5,078 nucleotides of DNA from Methanosarcinales archaeon. GTDB taxonomy: Archaea; Halobacteriota; Methanosarcinia; Methanosarcinales; Methanogasteraceae. The translations under genes and the position numbers were made by a program. The stretch covers positions 1 to 5,078 of the forward strand of contig DAOWIV010000117.1 in assembly GCA_030640725.1 (NCBI GenBank). Reading direction: 5' to 3'. Positions 1 through 5,055 of this stretch are shown piece by piece (the first letter of the stretch is position 1; each line of letters opens with the position of its first letter). The notes below the pieces were generated by a model. That model was not told the origin of the DNA. It did not search any database and saw only the letters and a program-made list of their open reading frames with translations.

Positions 1-329
1 CTAGTTCTGCGGACAAGCGTTCCGTGCTTCATGTCAAGGACGCGTTCGTGCCCGGTCACCTCCATCTGATCTATCGCAACCGGCTCACCATCTGCGTATA
101 ACCGGAAACCGACCGGACCGGGTAGATTTACAATCTCGACTGTTTCGGCCTCTGATTTATCAAAAATACCCGCGACGTACATTCCCTGACTGCTGCCCGC
201 GGGCATCTCTTCAAGGACGCCGCGGCTACCAAGATAACCGTTTCCAAGCGAAAAAACGGATTCACATCCGGCTTGGCGGTCCGGATCAAAGCCGCGTTCC
301 CGGATCAGCCATTCATCGTCTGCTAACAT
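1..329 (-). CDS. Glycoside hydrolase family 65 protein (trehalose/maltose/kojibiose phosphorylase-like), N-terminal part only
   Basis: The reading frame covers 109 codons from the ATG at 329-327 and is still open at the window edge, so only the N-terminal beta-sandwich region is seen (full GH65 proteins are usually about 750-800 residues). The translation has the family's N-terminal signature in order: W7 with GFDP at 14-17, ESVFSLGNGYLGSRG at 23-37, a Gly/Tyr-Val-Ala-Gly stretch at 49-54, VNLPGP at 67-72, and LDMKHGTLVR at 98-107. GH65 enzymes mostly cleave alpha-glucosides such as trehalose, maltose, kojibiose or nigerose with phosphate, giving beta-glucose 1-phosphate; a few hydrolyse them. 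The catalytic barrel lies outside the window, so neither mechanism nor substrate can be assigned. The start is fixed by an in-frame TAA two codons upstream; a GAGG lies about 13 bases upstream, rather far. It sits 30 bases after the glycosyltransferase gene on the same strand and is probably co-transcribed with it. TreT nearby makes trehalose a reasonable guess for the substrate. Confidence 0.88.
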   Translation of the reverse strand, partial: MLADDEWLIRERGFDPDRQAGCESVFSLGNGYLGSRGVLEEMPAGSSQGMYVAGIFDKSEAETVEIVNLPGPVGFRLYADGEPVAIDQMEVTGHERVLDMKHGTLVRRT

Positions 330-345
330 CGTTTACATCCAACCT

Positions 346-375
346 CAACTGTTCAGAACTCAACCGTTCAGAATC
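346..375 (-). repeat. 15-bp tandem duplication spanning the stop codon of the upstream glycosyltransferase gene
   Basis: Two adjacent 15-bp units, 346-360 and 361-375 on the plus strand, match at 12 of 15 positions. Read on the coding (minus) strand, the first unit encodes ILNG followed by TGA, and the second encodes VLNS followed by another in-frame TGA. The second copy is therefore a repeated C-terminal tail behind the true stop, giving tandem stops 15 bases apart. It forms half of the short gap before the GH65 gene. Confidence 0.75.
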
Positions 376-1406
376 TGTCTGTAGACTCGCTCATAGCCAT
401 CGACCATTGCATCCACGCTGAAATGCTTCTCCACATATTCCCGGCACCGTTTGGGCTTGATATCCTGCACTCTCCCGATACAATCGAGAAGATCCTCAAA
501 ATCATCTGCCAGATAGCCGTTCACTCCGTTTTTGACCAGTTCAGGTGCAGCACCGCGTTTGTATGTCACAACAGGTGTGCCGCACGCCATTGCTTCGATC
601 ATAACGATCCCGAATGGCTCATCCCACTGGAGCGGGTAGACAAAAGCAGTTGCGCCAGCAAACAGCCTCTTCTTCTCCTCATCGCTGACCTCACCGGCGT
701 ACCGGATCTTATCATTCAGATACGGCTTTATCATCGTATCAAAGTATTTGTGTTCGTCAGGTTCTGATACTTTGCCTGCCAGAATCAACCGCATTCCGAG
801 ACGTTTCGCAGCCTCACATGCAATGTGCGGCGCTTTCTCGTGGTTGAACCTGCTCAAGTACAATAGATAGTCCTCTTTCTCCTCAGAATATGGGTAGCTC
901 TCTATTTCGATGGAGTTATAGACGGTCCCGGCATAATTGAGACCGGGCAGGACGGTCTGCTGGAAGTCGCTGATCGTTGTGAAATGGAGATTCTTCTTGC
1001 CAACAAACAGCTCGTAAAACTGTTTATTTGACTCATCGAGAGGGCTATGGAGTGTATGCACAACTGGAATGTCCATAAAGAACGCACTTGCCAAACCCTC
1101 TTTCCATGTGTTATCATGTATGATATCAAAGTCTCCCTGCTCTGCAATTTCGATATAAGACCCGAGCGAGTGCGTGATCGCGGCATTCAGGAATATGGAC
1201 GTCTGTCCTGCCAGAAGGCTGCATTGTTCATGTTCAAAGAAATGACGGACATGGGCATCCGACACAGACTCCAGGACTGTGAACAGTGTCACGTCATTCC
1301 CTCTTTCGGCGAGTCCGTCTGCGAGCAGAGCGATAACCGCCTCTATACCCCCGTAACGTACCGGAGGGATCTTAATCCACGGTGGTGCTACTATTGCAAT
1401 CTTCAT
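360..1406 (-). CDS. GT4-family (GT-B fold) glycosyltransferase
   Basis: This 348-residue protein has the two-Rossmann-domain layout of retaining GT4 glycosyltransferases. The N-terminal acceptor domain begins MKIAIVAPPW and has the GG-loop RYGGIEAV at 17-24, followed by GLAERGNDVTLF at 31-42. An IIHDN at 95-99 and VVHTLHSPLD at 115-124 lie at the cleft. The C-terminal nucleotide-sugar domain has YLSRFNHEKAPH at 183-194, whose Arg186 and Lys191 are the usual diphosphate-binding pair, and the E-x7-E motif EPFGIVMIE with Glu263 and Glu271. There is no signal peptide or membrane segment, so it should be cytoplasmic or peripheral. The length is normal for short GT4 members such as the AviGT4-like group. 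Donor and acceptor sugars cannot be inferred. The ATG at 1406-1404 is preceded by a good GAGGGAG ribosome site (1414-1420). It leads the minus-strand unit ahead of the GH65 gene and is divergent from the plus-strand glycosyltransferase operon, suggesting joint control. No frame damage is seen. Confidence 0.93.
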   Translation of the reverse strand: MKIAIVAPPWIKIPPVRYGGIEAVIALLADGLAERGNDVTLFTVLESVSDAHVRHFFEHEQCSLLAGQTSIFLNAAITHSLGSYIEIAEQGDFDIIHDNTWKEGLASAFFMDIPVVHTLHSPLDESNKQFYELFVGKKNLHFTTISDFQQTVLPGLNYAGTVYNSIEIESYPYSEEKEDYLLYLSRFNHEKAPHIACEAAKRLGMRLILAGKVSEPDEHKYFDTMIKPYLNDKIRYAGEVSDEEKKRLFAGATAFVYPLQWDEPFGIVMIEAMACGTPVVTYKRGAAPELVKNGVNGYLADDFEDLLDCIGRVQDIKPKRCREYVEKHFSVDAMVDGYERVYRQILNG

Positions 1407-1435
1407 GAGTTGACTCCCTCTGTATTAACATAGAG

Positions 1436-1460
1436 TATATATCATTTTAGTCGTTTATTA
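1436..1460 (-). promoter_or_regulatory. Candidate archaeal promoter region for the minus-strand glycosyltransferase gene
   Basis: This is the most AT-rich part of the intergenic region on the minus-strand side. On the minus strand it contains TAATAAA (1460-1454) and ATATATA (1442-1436), the latter preceded by a purine-rich TAAAATG that could serve as a BRE. If TAATAAA is the TATA box, transcription would start near 1432 and keep the GAGGGAG ribosome site. If ATATATA is used, the start would fall near 1415 and cut into that site. The exact element is therefore unresolved. Confidence 0.45.
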
Positions 1461-1510
1461 CTCTATCGATCTTTGTTGATCTTTGTTGATCATTATCGAT
1501 GCTTATCGAT
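1461..1510. repeat. Five 10-bp direct repeat units in the divergent intergenic region
   Basis: Five consecutive units of exactly 10 bp follow the consensus CTTTRTYGAT. The T at positions 4 and 6 and the final GAT are present in all five. The second and third units are identical, and units one, four and five contain ATCGAT. The period equals about one helical turn, so the conserved GAT would fall on the same face of DNA each time. The flanking 10-mers (1451-1460 and 1511-1520) do not fit, so the array has clear edges. The array lies between the two divergent promoters, which suggests a cooperative protein-binding site or bent DNA; this role is inferred. Confidence 0.75.
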
Positions 1511-1539
1511 CTTCGCGGTCTTCGTCAGACATGGGTAGC

Positions 1540-1566
1540 AGGGCAGACAGGGCATGAAAGGCAGGT
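1540..1566 (+). repeat. Three 9-bp direct repeats abutting the plus-strand TATA box
   Basis: AGGGCA at 1540 and 1549 and AAGGCA at 1558 recur at exactly 9-bp spacing. The last unit ends at the TATA-like box, where the BRE would be expected. The short units could be a regulator-binding site or could reflect chance purine richness. Confidence 0.45.
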
Positions 1567-1573
1567 ATTATAT
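1558..1573 (+). promoter_or_regulatory. Candidate archaeal promoter (BRE plus TATA box) for the three-gene plus-strand operon
   Basis: TATTATAT at 1566-1573 is a TATA-like box preceded by purine-rich AAGGCAGG, a possible BRE. The usual archaeal spacing predicts a transcription start near 1593-1598, about 25-30 bases before the ATG at 1623. No second promoter is evident in the short gaps further down the operon, so this one probably serves all three genes. Confidence 0.5.
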
Positions 1574-1595
1574 GCGATACAAGACCTGATGTATT

Positions 1596-1607
1596 GTACA
1601 TGTGTAC
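1596..1607. promoter_or_regulatory. Short inverted repeat at the predicted transcription start
   Basis: The arms GTACA (1596-1600) and TGTAC (1603-1607) are perfectly complementary around a 2-base centre. The position, right at or just after the predicted start of the plus-strand transcript, would suit a repressor half-site pair. A 12-bp dyad can also arise by chance. Confidence 0.3.
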
Positions 1608-1622
1608 TTTCACGAGAAAAGC

Positions 1623-2978
1623 ATGACCCAACCAAAAGTATGTCTGGCTACGCAGACGCCGCTGATCAGGCTCAAACTCCAGTACAGCGAGTTACTCGAT
1701 AAATATGGGACGCTTCCTGATCCGGTGCCGTTTACGTGCCTTGAAGAGGGGGAGGATTACGAGTTTACCCCGGGCGGGGTTCCGAAAATGGTTTATCCGC
1801 TGCAAAAGATGTTGATTGAGAAGAATCTGGTGGAGAGTGTGCACTGGATATCATTGAACATGATGGGACCTGAGCGCGTGCTTGTTGATGATATCCTCAT
1901 CCACAACATCATGCTTGAGCAGAAGTATGTCGCGCCATATTCCCGATTTAAGGAGCGGATATGGACAGAGATTCATAATATCGACCGGAAGCCGGTTGGC
2001 GTGGTCGAGTTCTCTGCTTATGCAAGGTACAACTGGCTCTGCGCGGAGAAGATGTTTGAGCTATCGCCGATCGATATATTCTATGTCCACGACTTCCAGC
2101 AGTTGCTTGTCGGGGGCATGATCGGGCTTGCTGCGCCAACGGTCTTTCGGTGGCACATCCCGTTTGATCTGGACAACACCTCAAGTTATGTCAGGCGATT
2201 CATTGTCAGGTGCATCGAGTCGTTTGACGGGGTCATCGTCAGTTGCAGGCGTGATCTCGAGGGTTTGATACGGGCAGGATATCATGGCAGAGCATATCAG
2301 TCATATCCCTACATCAACCAGCACGAGTGGACCGAGCCATCAGACCGGGAATTTGGCGAGTTTTGCGACCGGTTCGGGATAACCGACGATGACACGCTCC
2401 TCCTGGTTGTGGCTCGGATGGATCAAATAAAAGGTCAGGATATTGCGATCAAAGCACTCTCGCAGATCGATGGTGCAAAGTTGATGCTTATAGGGAATGG
2501 TAGCTTTACAAGCAGCGAAAGAGGAGGATTGGCTCATCCGAAGGCAACGATGTGGGGCACATACTTAAAAAAGCTTGCAAGAGATCTTGGAGTGGCAGAC
2601 AGAGTTATATTTACCGGATATGTCCCTGATAACCTTGTGAAAGCGGCGTACAAGCGGTGTGATGCGCTGGTCTTCCCGTCCCGCAAAGAAGGATTTGGTC
2701 TGGTCGTGGTGGAGGCGTGGATGTACCGAAAACCGGTGGTCGTGAGCAGTGGAGCTGGCGTCTCCGAACTGGTGATGGATGGTGTGAACGGGTATCAATT
2801 CGAGTCAGGAAACCACGAAGAACTTGCAGAGAAGATCAACAATATCCTTGAAAACCCGGCTGATTCCGAAGAGATGGGCGAGCGGGGTCACGAGACTGCA
2901 AGACAATGTTATATAGAAGAAGGTGTAAAATTAATAACGGATGTATTCGATGATGTCATGACAGACTTCGCACAGTAG
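1623..2978 (+). CDS. GT-B glycosyltransferase (GT4-like, related to TreT), first gene of the treT operon
   Basis: From the ATG at 1623 the protein has 451 residues. It shows an N-terminal domain with a donor-side glycine loop TPGGV at 49-53, VHDFQQLLVG at 155-164 and FRWHIPFDLD at 175-184. The C-terminal domain carries ARMDQIKG at 264-271 (Arg265, Lys270 for the nucleotide diphosphate), the E-x7-E motif EGFGLVVVE (Glu356, Glu364) and GAGVSELV at 377-384. The HD and RWHIPFD blocks match, in place and type, the HDPQP and RCHID blocks of TreT encoded 660 bases downstream, so the two are distant paralogues. The nucleotide sugar and acceptor are unknown; transfer of glucose to a small acceptor is a guess from context. 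No signal peptide or membrane segment is seen. A GTG at 1602 in the same frame would add MYFHEKS, but the recognisable fold begins just after the ATG, and the GTG would lie almost at the predicted transcript start. The ribosome site before the ATG is weak (GAGAAAAG). Confidence 0.9.
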   Translation: MTQPKVCLATQTPLIRLKLQYSELLDKYGTLPDPVPFTCLEEGEDYEFTPGGVPKMVYPLQKMLIEKNLVESVHWISLNMMGPERVLVDDILIHNIMLEQKYVAPYSRFKERIWTEIHNIDRKPVGVVEFSAYARYNWLCAEKMFELSPIDIFYVHDFQQLLVGGMIGLAAPTVFRWHIPFDLDNTSSYVRRFIVRCIESFDGVIVSCRRDLEGLIRAGYHGRAYQSYPYINQHEWTEPSDREFGEFCDRFGITDDDTLLLVVARMDQIKGQDIAIKALSQIDGAKLMLIGNGSFTSSERGGLAHPKATMWGTYLKKLARDLGVADRVIFTGYVPDNLVKAAYKRCDALVFPSRKEGFGLVVVEAWMYRKPVVVSSGAGVSELVMDGVNGYQFESGNHEELAEKINNILENPADSEEMGERGHETARQCYIEEGVKLITDVFDDVMTDFAQ

Positions 2979-2988
2979 AGGGGGCAAA

Positions 2989-3639
2989 ATGTCAGATTTC
3001 ATATTCTACAAGGCAAGATACCAATCCGAACTTACGGGAAAGAGCGCAAGAGACATTTCTGAGTTGATTTCGGTCATAAAAGAAGTGGATGAAAGTTCAA
3101 TCTTCCATCACATATACCATGCACTGCTCGATTACCATTTTCTCCCACTGGAATATCCAAACGACTTTGCCTACTGGATCGCTGACGTGCTGCACGAGCC
3201 CGCTCTTGCCGAACGACTCGCAGACCCTGACCTGCGCGAGATTCATGATCTGGAGGCGCTCAGAGCAAGGATCATAAGCATCATCGAGAATTACCTTACC
3301 ACACACAACGTGGTTGGCATGGCAAGATCCGGGCAGGAATTTCATTTTATCAGGTGTATCAGCGTCATCTTCCCGACAAAGTATGTTGCATCAGATATGG
3401 GCGAGGCGCTTGAGATACTGAAAGAAATCGACCTTGATTCGATGTTCTATTACTTCATCGCAAGCCGGATGCTCGACGGCGAGCATTACAAAGAGTTTTC
3501 ACGCTGGGTACTTGAGAATGACAGCCGTGAGCTGATGGAAAGTCTGGATAATCTGTATCCGTACGGTTTCGCGAATTTAAATGCCATGAGGGTCGAGATC
3601 GTAAAGATCGTCGAGAGATATTTCTGGGAGCATCTATGA
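2989..3639 (+). CDS. Two-repeat helical protein, probable DUF5752 family, partner gene of glycosyltransferases
   Basis: This 216-residue protein has no enzyme motif, signal peptide or membrane segment that I can see. It is an internal duplication. Residues 4-48 align with 118-163 almost without gaps (for example ISVIKEVDESSIFHHIYHALLD against LEILKEIDLDSMFYYFIASRMLD by pattern), and 59-103 align with 169-212 (ARIISIIENYL against VEIVKIVERYF). Both halves look mostly alpha-helical and acidic. The sequence and setting fit DUF5752, an uncharacterised family I recall beside TreT-like glycosyltransferases; this match is from memory and not verified. The start is well supported by GAGGGGG at 2978-2984, six bases before the ATG, and it begins only 10 bases after the preceding stop. 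Its last bases overlap the treT start as ATGA, implying translational coupling and similar amounts of the two proteins. A scaffold or regulatory subunit for one or both flanking enzymes is a plausible inference, not shown. Confidence 0.88.
   Translation: MSDFIFYKARYQSELTGKSARDISELISVIKEVDESSIFHHIYHALLDYHFLPLEYPNDFAYWIADVLHEPALAERLADPDLREIHDLEALRARIISIIENYLTTHNVVGMARSGQEFHFIRCISVIFPTKYVASDMGEALEILKEIDLDSMFYYFIASRMLDGEHYKEFSRWVLENDSRELMESLDNLYPYGFANLNAMRVEIVKIVERYFWEHL
2998..3624 (+). repeat. Protein-level internal duplication in the 216-residue gene
   Basis: The first half (about 2998-3297) and second half (about 3337-3624) encode similar roughly 95-100-residue units. Each has an N-terminal F-x-F/Y start, a central (I/L)KE(V/I)D block followed by S-(I/M)-F and LLD or MLD, and a C-terminal (I/V)x(I/V)(I/V)E block ending Tyr-Leu or Tyr-Phe. 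The DNA itself is not obviously repeated, so the duplication is old. Confidence 0.8.
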
Positions 3640-4934
3640 ACGAAAAGAGGTCGGTCTGGGATTACGAGGACATCGTTGGAAGAGGTCTTCTTGAGGACCT
3701 TGAACTACTTGCAGGAAACATCTCAGGCAAGGTTCAGCACGTCAACGCCACCTACACCGGCGGGGGCGTGGCAGAGATCCTGAATAGTTTGATCCCGCTA
3801 TTTAAGGGGCTTGAGATCGAAACAGAATGGAACGTAATAAGAGGCGACGATGAGTTCTTTTCGGTCACAAAAAGCTTCCATAATCAGCTTCACGGCAGAG
3901 TGGGCGGTCCGGTCGATGTTCGTGCGCATGAGCAGGTCAGCGTGCTGGAGGACCTCGAGGAGCAGATCAAGGAACTGAGCACGAAGAAGCGGATGCTTGA
4001 GACATACCTGCACTGGAGTGATGTGAATGCCAGTGAGATGACCAACGATGGGGACTTTGTATTTATGCACGATCCCCAGCCAGCAGCACTGATCCGCACG
4101 AAAGAGAAGGGGCACTGGATATGGAGATGTCATATCGATGTTTCAAGCCCTGACCCGCTTGTCTGGAACTTTCTTCGGGATTTTGTCTCAAAATACGATG
4201 CATCGATCTTTTCAACGCCGCTCTTCTCCAGACCCGATCTGGGGATCAGGCAGTTCCTTGTGCCGCCTTCCATCGATCCGTTGAGCGACAAGAACATCGA
4301 ACTTTCACCAGGCGAGATCGACAAAGTCCTTGATAAATATGAGATTACCACCGATAAGCCAATTATAACACAGGTATCGAGATTCGATCGGCTGAAAGAC
4401 CTTCCAGGAGTCATCGATGCATATAAACTGCTGAAAAAACGGATTGACTGCCAGTTAATACTCGCCGGAGGGGTCGCAGCAGACGATCCTGAGGGGATGG
4501 AGGTATATCGGGAAGTCCTGAAGAAGGCAGAAGGCGAGGCTGACATCCATCTGCTGCTCGGATCGCCGCCATTCGCCGATATCGAGATCAACGCGTTCCA
4601 GCGGGCATCCACCGTGATCATGCAGAAATCGCTGAAGGAAGGTTTCGGGCTTGTGGTTTCTGAGGGGCTCTGGAAGGGAAAACCCGTGATCGGCGGAGCG
4701 ACCGGCGGCATCCCGCTGCAGGTCATCAACGGTGTCACAGGCTACCTTGTGCACTCGGTTGAGGGCGCGGCATACAAGATCGCCAATCTCCTGAAGGATC
4801 CGGAACTTGCCAGAAAGCTTGGAGAGAACGGACGGGAGCATGTCAGGAACAATTTCTTGATAACAAGGCATCTCAAGGATTATCTTCTTGTCATGCTCAG
4901 TCTTGAGAACCCGTCAAGAATTATTCGGCTGTAA
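3636..4934 (+). CDS. treT: Trehalose synthase TreT (trehalose glycosyltransferring synthase, GT4)
   Basis: TreT transfers glucose from ADP- or UDP-glucose to free glucose with retention, giving alpha,alpha-trehalose in one cytoplasmic step; the family reaction can run in reverse. This 432-residue protein matches the Thermococcales enzyme, as I recall its sequence, along its whole length: HVNATYTGGGVAEILNSLIP at 35-54 with the glycine loop, FFSVTKSFHNQLHG at 74-87, FMHDPQPAALI at 143-153, WRCHIDVSSP at 163-172, PPSIDPLSDKN at 210-220, ITQVSRFDRLKD at 244-255 (Arg249, Lys254), ADDPEG at 282-287, EGFGLVVSE at 335-343 (Glu335, Glu343) and WKGKPVIGG at 346-354. It is somewhat longer than the usual 410-415 residues because residues about 95-135 contain an extended, charged, amphipathic helical stretch. 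Its ATG overlaps the previous stop by four bases and has GGGAG at 3626-3630 as ribosome site. It is the last gene of the operon. No phosphatase gene is present, as expected for the TreT route. Confidence 0.93.
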   Translation: MNEKRSVWDYEDIVGRGLLEDLELLAGNISGKVQHVNATYTGGGVAEILNSLIPLFKGLEIETEWNVIRGDDEFFSVTKSFHNQLHGRVGGPVDVRAHEQVSVLEDLEEQIKELSTKKRMLETYLHWSDVNASEMTNDGDFVFMHDPQPAALIRTKEKGHWIWRCHIDVSSPDPLVWNFLRDFVSKYDASIFSTPLFSRPDLGIRQFLVPPSIDPLSDKNIELSPGEIDKVLDKYEITTDKPIITQVSRFDRLKDLPGVIDAYKLLKKRIDCQLILAGGVAADDPEGMEVYREVLKKAEGEADIHLLLGSPPFADIEINAFQRASTVIMQKSLKEGFGLVVSEGLWKGKPVIGGATGGIPLQVINGVTGYLVHSVEGAAYKIANLLKDPELARKLGENGREHVRNNFLITRHLKDYLLVMLSLENPSRIIRL

Positions 4935-4954
4935 GGGCGTCTGGCTGATCGCCG

Positions 4955-4991
4955 GATGAATCGGTGTAATCCGTTTGTTACACATTCAATC
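4955..4991 (+). terminator. Hairpin downstream of treT, possible operon end
   Basis: GTGTAA (4964-4969) pairs perfectly with TTACAC (4978-4983) around an 8-base loop. The stem extends outward with GATGAAT against ATTCAATC through small bulges, giving about 13 pairs. It starts 20 bases after the treT stop codon. No T-run follows, and archaeal terminators usually rely on T-runs, so a terminator role is uncertain; it might instead shape the mRNA 3' end or be a DNA-binding dyad. Confidence 0.35.
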
Positions 4992-5016
4992 AGATGTCGT
5001 CTCCTCCCTGACCGCG

Positions 5017-5031
5017 ACAAACTTAATACAT
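5017..5031 (+). promoter_or_regulatory. Candidate archaeal promoter for a gene starting at or beyond the right edge
   Basis: ACAAACTTAATACAT resembles the archaeal BRE/TATA arrangement, with an A-rich stretch just before TTAATA (centre about 5026). Normal spacing puts the transcript start near 5049-5052. A second TATA-like string, TTATAAAT at 5043-5050, would instead start a transcript near 5070. Confidence 0.45.
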
Positions 5032-5034
5032 ATC

Positions 5035-5055
5035 ACCCCATATTATAAATGGGGT
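5035..5055. promoter_or_regulatory. Perfect 7-bp inverted repeat around a TATA-like centre
   Basis: ACCCCAT (5035-5041) and ATGGGGT (5049-5055) are exact reverse complements separated by the 7 AT-only bases ATTATAA. The dyad lies where the predicted transcript start and the possible ATG fall, a typical place for an archaeal repressor operator. As RNA it could also fold into a hairpin, but only if transcription began upstream of it. Confidence 0.5.

Noticed and set aside
423..767. Open frame of 114 codons on the plus strand
   Set aside because: It is antisense to the minus-strand glycosyltransferase gene, which has clear family motifs; the frame is a by-product of that gene's codons.
1047..1433. 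Open frame of 128 codons on the plus strand
   Set aside because: It is antisense to the 5' half of the same glycosyltransferase gene, its translation is Cys-rich and domain-free, and it ends in the promoter region.
1461..1510. CRISPR array
   Set aside because: The units are only 10 bp, adjoin directly with no spacers, and no cas gene is present.
1602..1622. Upstream GTG start that would add seven residues to the 451-residue glycosyltransferase
   Set aside because: It has no ribosome site, lies almost at the predicted transcript start, and the added residues precede the recognisable start of the domain. The ATG at 1623 is preferred, though GTG cannot be excluded without 5'-end data.
1499..1702. 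Open frame of 67 codons on the plus strand across the intergenic region
   Set aside because: It runs through the repeat array and promoter and into the real gene in another frame. Its translation has no recognisable domain and no ribosome site.
1623..2978. Trehalose-6-phosphate synthase (OtsA, GT20)
   Set aside because: The HDFQQ block recalls the HDYHL of OtsA, but the overall pattern and the E-x7-E region fit a GT4/TreT-like enzyme better, and there is no OtsB-type phosphatase gene nearby.
4130..4738. Open frame of 202 codons on the minus strand
   Set aside because: It lies entirely opposite treT, whose frame is unmistakable. Its Ser/Pro/Thr-rich translation is typical of an antisense shadow.
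4935..5016. Gene on the minus strand behind the GGGAGGAG at about 5003-5010
   Set aside because: The ribosome-site-like string has no start codon at a suitable distance, and the frames after it close almost at once.
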